A DNA stretch of 64,000 nt, taken from contig NC_065883.2 of the NCBI RefSeq assembly GCF_932274485.2, positions 48,268,539 through 48,332,538 of the forward strand, read 5' to 3'. Shown piece by piece: positions 13,368 to 26,290 of this stretch (position 1 is its first letter; each line of letters starts with the position of its first letter). The notes beneath the pieces are model-generated. The model was not told where the DNA came from and did not search any database. It saw only the letters and a list, made by a program, of their open reading frames with translations. This stretch comes from Patella vulgata. Taxonomy: Eukaryota > Mollusca > Gastropoda > Patellidae. The position numbers and the translations under genes are program-made.

Positions 13368-14493
13368 GGCTTTCAGACTTTTCATATTTTAAAATATTTC
13401 TTTGCAACTTTCATAAACTTGTAGCATTAATCCATACGAAGAGAATCTATCTCAAAATTAGTTTGTAATATGAGCAGTTGCCGAGAAATTGTCAATTATG
13501 CATGAGTCACTCTTTACGCTATTGTGTCTGTAAAAGAGTCAATTATTAGTGGATTTTCATAAAAGTGACACCATTTGATGCGTAATGTCAATTGGGACTA
13601 GTTCAACTCAATTTAACATTTTCCATGTCACCGGAAATGACGAAATTTGGGGAAAAACTGTATTTATAGCATTCGAAACAAATAATTTATTCAAATGAGT
13701 CGTATTTGTTGTTTGTTTAAAATTTTGATATTTGATTCTAATCAACTAATAGAATGAACCCATACGATCATATAGATATCACAAAATGGTTTTTAACTTG
13801 TTCAGTTGCGGAGAAATAGGCAATTTTCAACAGGTAACTTTTCAAGATTTTTTGTCCATAAAAGTGTCAATTATTATTCGATTTTCGTGAAATTTTCACT
13901 ATGTTATACCTAATGCCATTTACGATTTCATACAAGTAATTTAACACTTTTACTGTCACCGGAAGTAATGTCATTTTGGCAAAAACTGTATTTTTAGCCT
14001 TCAAAACAGATATTTTATTCAATTTGTAATGTTTTTAAAATTATGATATTTGATTCCAATCAACAAGTAGATTGAACCTATACAATCATACAGATACCAA
14101 AAAATGGTTTCTAACTTGTACGGTTGCAGAGAAATAGACGATTTTCTACAAGTTCCTTTTCAAGGTTTTTGGTCTATAAAAGTGGCAATTATTATTCGAT
14201 TTACATAAAATTTTCTCCAAGTGATGCCTTATGCCATTTCTGATTTCATAAAACTTATTTAACATTTTCATTATCACCGGAAGTAATGTAATTTTGTCAG
14301 TATCACTTACATGTAACAAATGTATACAATGAATTGTTATTGCTGGATTTGGTTGATTCTGCGTACATTTTATTTGATGTGTGCAATGCTTATATGGAAA
14401 CCTGTTTAATGGTTTCATCGGTACCGGAAGTGACATATGTTCAAGGGTAGCGGGGCACCGGTGAAACCCGTCATTACTGCGTCGCAGTTCTAG
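13368..14493 (+). mobile_element. Helitron-like element E1b, mixed-family ends
   Basis: Begins with GGCTTTCAGAC (13368), as in the hairpin at 4796, but ends like E1: GTGAAACCC (14461), a GTCATT spacer, an ACTGC-GTC-GCAGT hairpin and TCTAG|T at 14493. Its interior is a diverged E1, including TTTCATTATCACCGGAAGT. The 5' and 3' modules therefore come from two families. This is the element whose left part was caught in the tandem duplication. Confidence 0.75.
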
Positions 14494-16816
14494 TTATTAT
14501 TATTTAGTGCCTGTAACAGATACCGATATGGGACCTAATTTCCTATCGGAAACCATGTGGTGGCTACTTGATAAACTATTTTTGAAACTTCTGCGCCGAC
14601 CGGAAGGGGCCGAATTTCGTGCGGTGCATAAAAATTAAAAAAGGGCCGTTGCTTCGTCAATTCTGTACCCATTTTCATACAAATGACATTTTCAGAAACC
14701 CTGAGTCTTTTCTCGGACGATAGCAGTTGAAAATTTCGAAATTTCGAAACTTCGTCGCTGACTTCTAGCGTTCGATAAATGAAAAAAAAAATTTTTAAGA
14801 CAATTTTTGTTATTTTTCAAAAATTTTCAAATTTTACCTACATTTTTGGAAACCTGAAGACCATCCGATTCCAGAAATATAAGTTTCATTCCGATTTATC
14901 GCCCTTTATTTTTCGATTTTTTTCGAATTTTCTGCCCATTTCCCAACCCTTATATTTGTTTGGAAAAGATAAATCGATAGTTCTGAAAGTCCTGGAACAT
15001 AAAGCTATATAGTCAGACAGCTGGATAAAGCAATTTCAAAAACGATCCGGAAACCGGAAGTAGTCGGAATAATGATAGGTATTTCGAAAAAAAAGCAAAA
15101 AATGGGTGTTTTGGGGAAAAACTCGATTTCTCCGTCCAGTATCAATGGATTAAACGAATTAAGCTTTCGTTGAGTGGCCCGAGGAATGGACTGTCGAATG
15201 ATTTATACGGATACTATCACCAAGCAGAAAAATATGACAAGCTGAAAATCAAGTATTTTCTGATTTGGAGCGTTTTTGGACGCCTTTATCTCAAAAACTT
15301 AACCTACAATTTTTTTTAACTTTCTCTATCGAGAGTCCTTTCGGTAGTCTTGTGCATGAAAACATCCAATAAGTCTTTGAAATGTCTGGAATAGGATAAA
15401 AAAGGGACTGAAAATCGAAAAAAGTCGTAAAATCGTGAAATTTTTGAAAATGCTATATTATTTTATTATTTAATCAGATTTTTACGAAAAGGTTACACAT
15501 TCAGATAGCTGACCTAATTACGATTCTAACGATGTATAATATGTATTGAGTTATTGAAATTTAATTTTCGATATTTTTACATTTTTGAATTTTTGGCACT
15601 TTTGAACATAGGATTTCTCAGGGCCATTTTATCTGATCAGATAATGTAATATATCATTACAGAGCCCTGTGGCAATCTAATTGACCAAATTGGTTATTAA
15701 AACTATCCTGACAATAATCTCCATACCGGACGTATTCAAAAAATGAAGAAAAAGGTTTTAAAAAATTGGCCCTTGTGCGAAAAACTTGATTTCTCCATCA
15801 GATCTTAGCGGACCAAAAGAACTAAAGTGTCGCTGGATAGCCCCATTAATGGACTATCATATGACATGTGAATGATACGATTTAGATGGCTAGAAAATAA
15901 ATTATGATACGCCGAAAATCTAGTATTTTCCGTTTTGGAGCATTTTGAGACGCTATTTTCTCGAAAACGAAAACTAAGTTTTTTCTTAAACCTTTTTTTA
16001 CTGAGAGTCCTATCGGTGGACTATGGCGTGAGTCCAAAAATAAAAGCATTGAAATAATATAAGTGGTCCAAAAAGGGCCTCAATCTTGGAAAAAAGTTGA
16101 AAAATCCTCAAATTACTGAAAATGCTCTTCTATTATTCTTTGTTTTGAAAACAGCTCAATGGGTGTTTCTGAAACTTCTGGTACAGAAAGTTAACTATCC
16201 AAGCCACATGTTAAAACTATCCCGACAATGATCCAAAAACCGGAAGTAGTCGAAAAAATATCTGATATTTTGAAAAAAAAAAAATAAAAAGTAAAAAATG
16301 GTGATCTTGCGAAAAAAGTGATTACAACGCCATATTTCAACGAATCAAAACAACTAAAGTGTCATTGGATAGCCGGAACAATGGACGATCTTATGACATC
16401 TCAATGGTAAAAAAATCGCTTGTTAGGTAATATATTATGAGATGCTGAAAATCTAGTATTTTCCTTTTTGGAGCCTATTCAGACGCTTTTATTTCGAAAA
16501 CTTCTCTTATTTCCTTTCTTAAACTTCTGTTACTTAGAGTCCTAACACTGGTCTGGGGGTGTGAATCCAAATTTAAAAGCCCAAATATAGTATAAATGGT
16601 CCAAAAGGGCCACAATCTTTGAAAAAAGTCGAAAAATCGTTATATCTGTAAATCTGCTTCTAATGGTATAAGGGAGGTAAAACTGTCCAATGGATCTTTC
16701 TGGAACTTCTGGTACAGGAAGTTAAGTTCCCATACCACTTGTTAAATCTATCCCGATAATGATCCGTAAACAGGAAGTAGTCAAAAAAATATTCGATAAT
16801 TAAAAAAAATAAGACA
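14494..16816 (+). mobile_element. Second-family Helitron-like element E2, 3'-truncated
   Basis: Starts after a TTATTATTA flank with AGTGCCTGTAACAGATACC and aligns by eye with 22915 onward. Interior is degenerate, AT-rich repeats of roughly 450-670 bp with recurring phrases such as ACCGGAAGTAGTCG, CTGAAAATC.AGTATTTTC and GGACTAT. It stops at AAGACA|TTATTATT without the 3' hairpin. Several small reading frames occur, but none shows a domain or codon pattern of a gene. Confidence 0.65.
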
Positions 16817-19800
16817 TTATTATTATTATTATTATTATTATTTACCGCGGGAGCCTATTTCTCCATGATCGGAAACAGATATCGATCTGGAACCAAATTT
16901 TCTATCGGGAAACCATGTGGTGGTTACTTGATAAAGTCTTTTTGAAACTTCTGCGCACACCGGAAGTGTCCGAATTTTGAACGGGAGCAATAAATCAAAA
17001 AGCGGCGGTGGTTTCGCCAATTCTTTACCTATTTTAAAACAATTCACATTTTTGGAAACCCCGAATCTTTTCCGAGACAATGGCTATCTCACATTTTTTA
17101 ATTTCGAACATTCATCTATAGCTTTTGTCGTTCGAAATTTGATCTGACTTGGGCAAAAATGTGAAATTGTTTTGTCTCAGTAATTTTCCTTGGCCGCCAT
17201 TGGCTAATTCAGTTTTTCAGTCCTAGATTAATTATTTAATGCTCAATTTGTATAAAACAAAGTTCATATACTCCGTTGTCTCAATTGTCATTTTTTTGTT
17301 ACCGATAGAGATATCTGTCGGCACCGGAAGTGGCTTAATTTTACCAAAAACTACAATTTTGACAGTTAGGTACCATTTTTCGAAAGCAAATTTTATTTTT
17401 TTTAAAAAACTGATATAACTAAAGAGTGTGCCCTTTAAAGGCGCACAAAATGTTGGGATCGCTTTTATTAATTTCGATTTCATTTTCGAGCAAATTCGAT
17501 TAAGAGGTGAAAAAGGGTGTAAAATTGACCTATTTACAACCCATTCAGGCTTTTCAGATTTTAAAATATTTCTACGTAACTTTTATAAACTTGTAGCTTT
17601 AATCCATACGAAGAAAATGTTTGTTAAAATTAGTTTGTAATATAAGCAGTTACCTAGAAATGGGCAATTTTGCATAAGTCACTGTTTTCGTTATTTTGCC
17701 TGTAAAATAGTCAATTATTATTGGATTTTCACAAAAGTGACACCATTTGATTCAAAAAGCAAGTATGCGTCGTATCAAATTGATTACAATTTAAAATTGT
17801 GCGCATAGCGGAAATGCGTCAAATCTTTAACGTGCACGAAAATTGAAAATCGGCCATTATTCTCTTAATTCTCAATGGATTCTTCAGATATTTACATTTT
17901 TGGATAGCTGGAGACATTTCTGAGCAGATAGCATTTCTAAACTGTGGAAATTAGAAACTTTGTTGCTCTCATTTTTTTGATGAAAAATGGAAAATTTTGA
18001 ATTTTGGAATTTGTTACATTTTTGGATAGCTGACCTCAATCCGATTCCAACAATATAAGTTTTGTTCTGAAATGTTGACTTTGATTTTTCACTTTTTTTC
18101 GCATTTTGGTCAAATCGTAGAGTTCTTATTTTTTTAAAACGGCTCCAACGATTTTTCTGAAACTTCAGGAATATGAAGTCGAAGGACCAAACCAGTCCAT
18201 GAACTATAAATGAAAATGCCCTAATCACCGGAAGTAGTCAAGAAAGGTATCCAAACTTTGACAAAATTGTGAAAAATGGGTGCCTGTGCGGAAAATGCGA
18301 TGTATCAATTGTGTTCTTGTCGATTAGTTAAAGTTTTATATCGTTTAATAGCCAATTGAATTGTCTATCGTATGGTACTAAAGCGGCATGTTTCTATCAA
18401 AAATTTAAAAAGTTATGTGACTTTGAAAAGTAACGTTTTTTACGATTTCGAGCAACTTTGGACGCATGTTTCTCGGAAAGTCTCCCAACGATTTTTTAAA
18501 AACTTTCTCAATCGAGAGGCTAATGGGTACTCTGTTTTGTGAAACCACTGTGTCATTTTTTGAAATGTCAGGGGTAGCCGAAAAAAGAGATCGAAAATCG
18601 AAAACGTCGTATATTTACGATTTGGAGCATTTTTAGAGGCCTATTTCTCGAAAAGTCAACATAATTCTTTTTTTGTAACTTCTTCTACAGAGAGGCCTTT
18701 CGGTAGGGTTATACATAAAACGATTTTACAATAGTCCCAAATTTCAGGAGTAGCAGAACAAAGGGATCGAAAATTGAACACGGAACCTTTCATTGTTAAG
18801 CAAAACATAAGTGGGGGGATACAATCTGTACGTTTTGTCAACGTATAGAGTCTATTCAAGAGTGCTTTTATCAGTGATGATATTTGAACTGAAATTATTT
18901 CAACTATGAGTGTTTTCTTCTTTCCAAAATATGGGTTTAGTGACCCTGTAACAGAAATAGTTGATTGCTGTGTGTAATAATTAGTCTTTGAATTAATATT
19001 GTTGCTTCTTTGTCAAAATTATCTTATACCGGTAATCATCTGGATAGAAATCGACAGCTCGCGCTGTTTATAAGACAGTCCAATTTGTTCAGCTGTTGCA
19101 TTAGTATCGTACAGTACTATCGAATATTGCACCTGTGATAAAAGGCGTGACGCTGTTTGAGCATTGACTCTATCTGTAATTAATATTAAATTTTTATTAA
19201 TGACGTCAAATCTTTAACGTACACGAAACCAGAAAATTGGCGATATTTCATTGAATATTCAATCAATTTTTGAACCAGTTACATATATGAGTAGCTGACA
19301 TGAACGCGATTCCGAAGTCTCGTGTACAAATTGGTGTGACCGTAAAAGATCCCTTGGTGGTTAGAATTCTATATAAAAGAAGACTAGCGCCGCTGTACGA
19401 GCATGTTTAGAGATCATTTCGGGACTAACATATGATTTATTTTTTTTTATTTCAACAATTCGCTTGCGCGTAGGGGTCTTTAGCAGTTCGAGGTAACCGG
19501 AGGACCCAGAGAAAACACACGAGTTTAGACAGGCGACATACTCCTTGTCACGTTCAACCGGGGAATCGAAACCCAGACCGTATGATACAGCGCAGTCCCA
19601 AAGGCTATAGCCTACCGTGCAAATTCCAGCCATCATATCGTATCTATATAAGAGACATTTTATTCCTACTGGCGATTTACAAATATTGCATGAAGAAATT
19701 CAAATCATAAGAACATAAACACGACTAATGCACAGTATCATATTGATTATAAAAGTATAATGTATATATTGGTTATACTATATATGTCACAAAACAACAA

Positions 19801-20556
19801 TCATTAGATAATAATAATCATTTACTAATTATATAAATCATTTTAAGAGGTAGGAGTTATCCATTGTTTAATTTAACAGTTATATAATTACCATGGTTAT
19901 AAAGATACGAACACCTAAGACACCTACGATATTTCTGAAACGTCGGGTATATGAAGTCGACGGAACAAACCAGTCCGTGAAATATAAATGAAAATCCTCT
20001 AACCACAGGAAGTGGTCAAGAAAGGTATTCAAAATTTGACAAAATTCTGAAAAATGGGTGCCTGTGCGCCAAATGCGATGTATCAATTGGTTGTTTACCG
20101 AGTACTTAAAGTATTATTTCGTATGGTAGCCACGTGGATTATCTACGAGATGGTGCTATAGCAACAAGATTTTATTGCGAACTAAAAAATTTATGGGACT
20201 TTGAAAAGTAAGGTTATTTACGATTTCGGTCAAGTTTAAACCCATGTATCTCGGAAAATCCGCCAATTATTTTTTTTCAAACTTGCTCAATCGAGATTCT
20301 ACTGGGTAGTGTATTGTGTGAAACCCTTGTACAATGTTTGTAATTGTCATGGGTAGCCTAAAAAAGAGATCGAAAATTGAAAACAGCGTATTTTAACGAG
20401 TTGGGGCATGTTTAGGGGTCAATATCTGAGTTATGCTAGAGTGTGGGTTTTTTGGGGAGGTGGGGGGAGTGGTGGGGTTAATCTTTTGTCATATATCTGG
20501 CGATCGTGTGACGCCTTAGCGACGGTGAAAGCCTTCAGTATTGCGCGCAATTCTAG
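16817..20556 (+). mobile_element. Chimeric Helitron-like element E3
   Basis: 5' part (ACCGCGGGAGCCTATTTCTCC at about 16845) resembles E4 at 20580. 17135-17760 is E1-type interior (GACTTGGGCAAAAATGTG, CAGTTAGGTACCATTTTTCG). 17760-20400 is another degenerate repeat set. The 3' end has GTGAAAGCC (inverse of GGCTTTCAC), hairpin ATTGC-GC-GCAAT and TCTAG|T at 20556. A SINE is inserted near 19405-19640. No genes recognised in its 3.7 kb. Confidence 0.65.
19405..19640 (-). mobile_element. tRNA-derived SINE, minus strand
   Basis: On the minus strand a tRNA-like head carries the B-box-like GGGTTTCGATTCC, followed by a body ending with CTAAAGACCCCTACGCGCAAGCG. The same body occurs at 36095, 59170 and 61580. 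Degraded A box. Confidence 0.7.
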
Positions 20557-22875
20557 TTATTATTATTATTATTATTATTTACCGCGGGAGCCTTTTTCTC
20601 CATGATCGAAAACAGATATCGATCTCGGGTTCAATTTTCTCTCGGGAAACCATGTGGTGGTTACTCGAAAAAGTATTTTTGAAACTTCTGCGCAGACCGG
20701 AAGTGGCCGAATTTTGAACGGTAGCAATAAATCAACAATTTGAAAATACGTTCTTTAGGAGACAATTTTTGTAATTTTTCAAAATTTTCAAATTTGACCT
20801 ACATTTTTGGATACCAGAAGGCAATCCGATTCCAGTAATATAACTTTCATTCAGAGTTATCACCCTTTAGTTTTCGAATTTTTTCGAATTTTCTGCCCTT
20901 TTTGTATGCCCGAATTTCGTTTTACGGCTGAATTGACGTTTCTGAAACTTATGGAACATAAAGTTATAGTCCAAAACCAACTGATAAAACTATTTCGACA
21001 AGAATCCTTAAACCGGAAGTGGTCGAAAAAATGTCCGATATTTAGAAGAAAACGCAAAAAATGGGATTCGACTGTCATATGATATCCATTTCACACGTAT
21101 CCTATGAGAGGGCAGCAAAATATGACATGCTGAAAATCAGGTATTTTCTGATTTGGAGCTTTTTTGGACGCCTGTATCCTGAAAACTGCTCCAAGGATTT
21201 TTTTTAAATTTTCCCTATCAAGAGTCCCCCCGGTAGTCTTGTACATATATCCATCCAATAAGACATTGAAATTTCTGGAATAGGTAAAATAACGTACTGA
21301 AAATCGAAAAAAGTTGAAAAATCGTGAAATTTTGGAAAATGCTATATTATTTTATTATTTAATCAGATTTTTACGAAAAGGTTACACATTCAGATAGCGG
21401 ACCTAATTACGATTCTAACGATGTATAATACTTGTATGTATTGAGTTATTGAAATTTAATTTTCGATATTTTGACATTTTGATATTTTTGACACATTTGA
21501 ACATAGGATTTCTCAGGGCCATTTTATCTGATCAGACAATGTAATATATCATTACATATCCCTGTGGCTATTTGATAAGCCATTCAGGTTATCAAAACTA
21601 TCCCGACAATAATCTCCATACCGGACGTATTCAAAAAATGAAGAAAACGGTTAAAAAAAAAATAGCGCTCTTGCGAAAAACTTGATTTCTCCATCAGATG
21701 TTAGCGGACCAAAAGAACTAAAGTATCGCTGGATAGTCCCATTAATGGACTATTATATGACATCTGAATAATACTATTTAGATGGCTAGAAAATAATTTA
21801 TGGTACGCCGAAAATCTAGTATTTTCCGTTTTGGAGCATTTTGAGACGCCATTTTCTCGAAAACAAAAACTACGATTTTTCTTAAACTTCTTTTACTCAG
21901 AGTCCTATCGGTGGACTATAGCGTGAGTCCAAAAATAAAAGCATTGAAATAATATAAGTGGTCCAAAAAGAGCCTCAATCTTGGAAAAAAGTTGAAAAAT
22001 CCTTAAATTACTGAAAATGTTCTTCTATTTTTCTTTCTTTGGAAAACAGCTGAATGGATTTTTCTGAAACTTCTTGTACAGAAGGTAAGGTAACCAAACA
22101 ACTTGTTAAAGCTATCCCGACAATGATCCAAAAGACGGAAGTAGTCGAAAAAATTTCGGATATTTTGAGAAAAAAACCCGTAAAAATTAAAAAAATGGAG
22201 ATCTTGCGAAAAAAGTGATTACTACGCCAGATTTCACCGAATCAAAACAACTAAAGTGTCATTGGATAGTTCGAACAATGGACAATCTTATGAGATCTAA
22301 ATGGTAAGAATTCGCCGGTGAAGCAATATATAATGGAACGCTGAAAATCTATTATTTTTCTTTTTGGAGCCTATTCAGACGCTTTTATTTCGAAAACTTC
22401 TCTTATTTCCTTTCTTAAACTTCTGTTACTTAGAGTCCTAACGGTGGTCTATGGTGTGAATCCAAATTTAAAAGCCTCAATATAGTATAAATGGTCCAAA
22501 AGGGCCACAATCTTTGAAAAGAAGTCGAAAAATCGTTATATCGGTAAATCTGCTTCTAATGATATAAGGGAGGTAAAACTGTCCAATGGATCTTTCTGAA
22601 ACTTCTGGTACAGGAAATTAAGTTCCCATACCACTTGTTAAATCTATCCCGATAATGATCCGTAAACAGGAAGTAGTCAAATAAATATTCGATATTTTTT
22701 TTAAAAAAAAGACAGTAAAAAAATCGGTGCTCTTGCAACAATCGGGATTTCACCGTCGGGTGTGACCGGATCAAAACATCTAAAGTATCGTTTGGTAGCT
22801 CGATAAATGGGCTATTGTATGACACACTTCCTGTCTGATTCCTGAAAGCCGGTTCAGTGCTGCTTGCAGGTCTAG
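20557..22875 (+). mobile_element. Second-family Helitron-like element E4
   Basis: After (TTA)n it opens with ACCGCGGGAGCC and closes with CTGAAAGCC, hairpin CTGC-TT-GCAG, GTCTAG|T. Interior of about 2.3 kb aligns with E2 and E5. Non-coding. Confidence 0.72.
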
Positions 22876-24789
22876 TTATTATTATTTATTTTTTTGTGGT
22901 AGATCCTATTTCTCAGTGCCTGTAACAGATACCTATATGGGACCTAATTTTCTATTCGGAAACCATGTGGTGGCTACTTGATAAACTTTTTTTGAAACTT
23001 CTGCGCAGACCGGAAGTGGCCGAATTTCGTGCGGTGCATAAAAATTAAAAAACGACCGTAGCTTCGTCAATTCTGTACCTATTTTCATACAAATGACATT
23101 TTCAGAAACCCTGAGTCTTTTCTCGGACGATAGCAGTTGAAAATTTTGAAATTTCGAAACTTCGTCGCTGACTTGTAGCCTTCGAAAAATGAAAAAATTT
23201 GTTTAAAAGACAATTTTTGTTATTTTTCAAAATTTTCAAATTTGACCTACATTTTTGGATACCTGAAGACCATCCGATTCCAGAAATATAATTTTCATTC
23301 TGAGTTATCGCCCTTTATTTTTCGATTTTTTTCGAATTTTCTGCCCATTGCCCAACTCTTATATTTTTGGGAAAGAATAAATCGATAGTTCTGAATGTCC
23401 TGGAACATAAAGCTATATAGTCAGACCGCTGCATAAAGTAATTTCAACAACGTTCCGTAAACCGGAAGTAGTCGAAATAATGATAGATATTTCGAAAAAA
23501 ACGCAAAAAATGGGTGTTTTGGGGAAAAAATCGATTTCTCCGTCCAGTATTAATGGATTAAACGAATTAAGCTTTCGTTGAGTGGCCCGAGGAATGGACT
23601 GTCGTATGATGCCCAATTTATACGAATACTATGACCAAGTAGCAAAAAATATGACAAGCTGAAAATCAAGTATTTTCTGATTTGGGGCGTTTTTGGACGC
23701 CTGTATCTCGAAATCTTAACCGCAACTTTTTTTTTAACTTTCTCTATCGAGAGTCCATTCGATAGTCTTGTGAATTATGCCATCCAATAAGACTTTGAAA
23801 TGTCTGGAATACAATAAAAAAGGGCAGAAAATCGAACAAAGTCGAATAATCGTGAAATTTTGCAAAATGCTCTATTACTTTATTATTTAAACAAATTTTT
23901 ACAAAAAGATTACAGATTCGGATAGCTGATCTAATTACGATTCTAACGATGTATAATATGTATTGAGTTATTGAAATTTAATTTTCGATATTTTGACATT
24001 TTTGGATTTTTGGCACCTTTGAACATAGAATTTCTCAGGGTCATTTTATCTGATCAGATAATGTACTATATCATTACAGAGCCCTGCCGCTATTTAATTG
24101 CCCAAACTGGTTATTAAAACTATTCCGACAATAATCTCCATACCGGAAGTATTCAAAAAATTAAAAAAAAAGGTTAAAAAATTGTCGCTCTTGCGAAAAG
24201 CTGGATTTCTCGGTCAGATTTTACCGGATCAAAAGAAGTAAAGTGTTTTTGGATAGCCCCATTAATGGACTATTATATGGCATCTCAATGCGACGATTTC
24301 GATGGTTAGAAAATAAATTGTGGTACGCCGAAAATCTAGTATTTTCCGATTTTGGAGCCTTTTTAGACGTCTTTTTCTCGAAAACGACAACTCCGATTTT
24401 TCTGAAACTTTTTTAACGCAGAGTCCTATCGGTAGTCTGTGGCGTGAATCCAAAAGGAAAAGGTTTGAAATAATATAAGGGGTCCAAAAATGGCCTCAAT
24501 CTTTGAAAAAAGTTGAAAAATCTTCAAATTATTGAAAATGTTCTTCTATTTATCTTTTTTACAAAAAACTACTGAATAGATGTTTCTGACACTTCTGTGA
24601 CAGAAAGTTAAGTATCTAAACAAATTGTTAAAACTATCTCGACAATGATCCAAAAACCGGAATTAGTCGAAAAAATATCCGATATTTTTGAAAAAAAACT
24701 GTAAAAAGTAAAAGAAGTGGTGATCTTGTGAAAAAATGATAACTATGCCAGATTTCACCGAATCAAAACAACTAAAGTATCATTGTATA

Positions 24790-26290
24790 CTATTAAAAAA
24801 AAGTAGGGGATATTTGATTTTGGGGGCATAATACTAAAATATGCAAATGACTACGAAAAAAGTCACTATAGAATCTAACAGAAGAAACATTTCCAGTTAC
24901 ATGTGACGCCCAAACGCACCAATAGCTACCGCATGGAATGCAGGTGATGCTTGGGAGCATCATGGGGGTCCAACCCAAGATTTGCACGACTCTGACTTTG
25001 AATGTTACAGTCATTGTGGCATTGAATTCCAGGGTGGAAACATCAGTTTAATTGTTTTAGTGACCAGAAAACAAATTTTGATATGCGTCGGCTTACCCAA
25101 AATGAAAGGTTACGTGCCCTTGGCATGCTACAGATCGGCACAACACAGGCGGTTGTGGCGCGGACGATGAATGTTTCTCAGTCTGTCATAAGCAGGCTAT
25201 GGTCCAGATACCGTGATACACAATCTGTACAGGACAGACCACGCTCAGGTCGACCAAGGGCGACAACTCAAGCCCAGGATTGATTTATCCGTACCTTGGC
25301 CTTGAGAAATCGTGTCATCACAGCAAATCAGATCAGCGCTCGTCTTCAAACAGACACTGGTGTGAGAGTGAGTGGCCAGACGATTCGGAATCGACTGCAT
25401 AGGGGTCACCTTCGCGCCCGACGTCCTCGCGTGATCCCTTGTTTGAGAGATCATCACATTCAGTCAAGACGTCGTTGGTGTAGGGATCGTCAACACTGGG
25501 ATAATCGACGCTGGAGCAATGTGATATTTTCAAATGAGTCAAGGTTCACTGTTGATTTTTTGGACAGACGTAGGAGGGTGTGGCGTCGTCGAAACGAGCG
25601 CTTCCAAGACGTTAACGTCATCAGACATGATCGATTTGGGGGTGGTTCTGTTATGGTGTGGGGAGGCATCCCTGTTGCTGGAAGAACGGCTTTACATGTT
25701 GTTGCAGGGCGTGTTACAGGCCAGTACTACCGGGACAACATCTTGGCGTCATGGCCGCCGTTTCATCTTCCAGGATGACAACGCAAGATGTCACAGGGCC
25801 AGGATCGTTACAGGTTACCTCCAACAACAGAACATCACCACATTACCTTGGCCAGCACTGAGTCCCGACCTCTCCCCCATCGAGCATGTATGGGACATGC
25901 TTGGACAGAGGTTACGTCAACGTCAACAACGTCCTGCCAATGTCCAAGAACTTGCTGCTGCGTTGCAACAGGAATGGGACAATCTGGACCAAAATGACCT
26001 TAGACGTCTCATTAGGAGTATGCCACGTCGGATCAATGCTTGTTCGGCAAACAGAGGAGGATTTACCCGTTACTGACTTGGTTGTGATGCTGTGGTAACT
26101 TTGCTGTTTGACCCCGGGTATCATTTTACCCTTATAATGGTCAGTCTGTGCCTTACTTAGTCTAACGATCATTTGGAATAAATCGATGAATGTGAACTTC
26201 ATTTCATTTTGTCATTTGTTTCTTCGTCAATTTCATTAGGTGACTTTAATAACACTTAAAAATCAAATATCCCCTACTTTTTTTGAATAG
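24790..26290 (+). mobile_element. Tc1-like DNA transposon, 1501 bp, inside E5
   Basis: Inverted termini CTATT-AAAAAAAGTAGGGG... at the left match ...CCCCTACTTTTTTTGAATAG at the right, bounded by TA at 24788-24789 and 26291-26292. Excising it with one TA restores a sequence matching the homologous part of E4 (CATTGTATATCC). It contains one transposase gene (25083-26076), now broken. Confidence 0.93.
25083..26076 (+). pseudogene. Tc1/IS630 transposase (DD34E), broken
   Basis: N-terminal helix-turn-helix pair: MRRLTQNERLRALGMLQIG..VVARTMNVSQSVISRLWSRY, then the GRPR-type linker (SGRPRATT). The catalytic domain shows NRLHRGHLRARRP, VIFSNESRF, GGGSVMVWGGI, FQDDNARCHRA and SPDLSPIEHVWD. The second D and the E are 34 residues apart, so DD34E. 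The first catalytic Asp, normally in FSDESRF, is Asn here. There is also an in-frame TGA at 25281, probably an old CGA, and a frameshift with a short loss near 25750-25775. It cannot make active enzyme. The gene ends RGGFTRY-stop at 26076, close to the right terminus as expected. Confidence 0.93.

Larger units (their letters stand above)
2431..13430. repeat. Four-unit tandem duplication (units of 2.5-2.9 kb)
   Basis: Units begin at 2431, 4918, 7835 and 10500, each with CCTGACTGTTTAAAATATTG, a piece of the LINE 3' coding end. Each contains: LINE tail, E1 element, LINE 3' UTR, a minus-strand retroposon tail, E1-type 5' hairpins, a GGCTTTCAGAC hairpin, and the first ~60 bp of a second Helitron-like element. 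The junction GTAGCATTAAACCTGACTG joins that second element to the LINE; both partners carry CATTA at the break (compare 2426 and 13425). Unit lengths are 2487, 2917, 2665 and 2931 bp. Units differ by small indels: unit 1 lacks about 0.4 kb inside E1, and unit 3 lacks about 0.3 kb of the LINE tail and following retroposon. Otherwise they are nearly identical, so the amplification looks recent. Confidence 0.93.
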
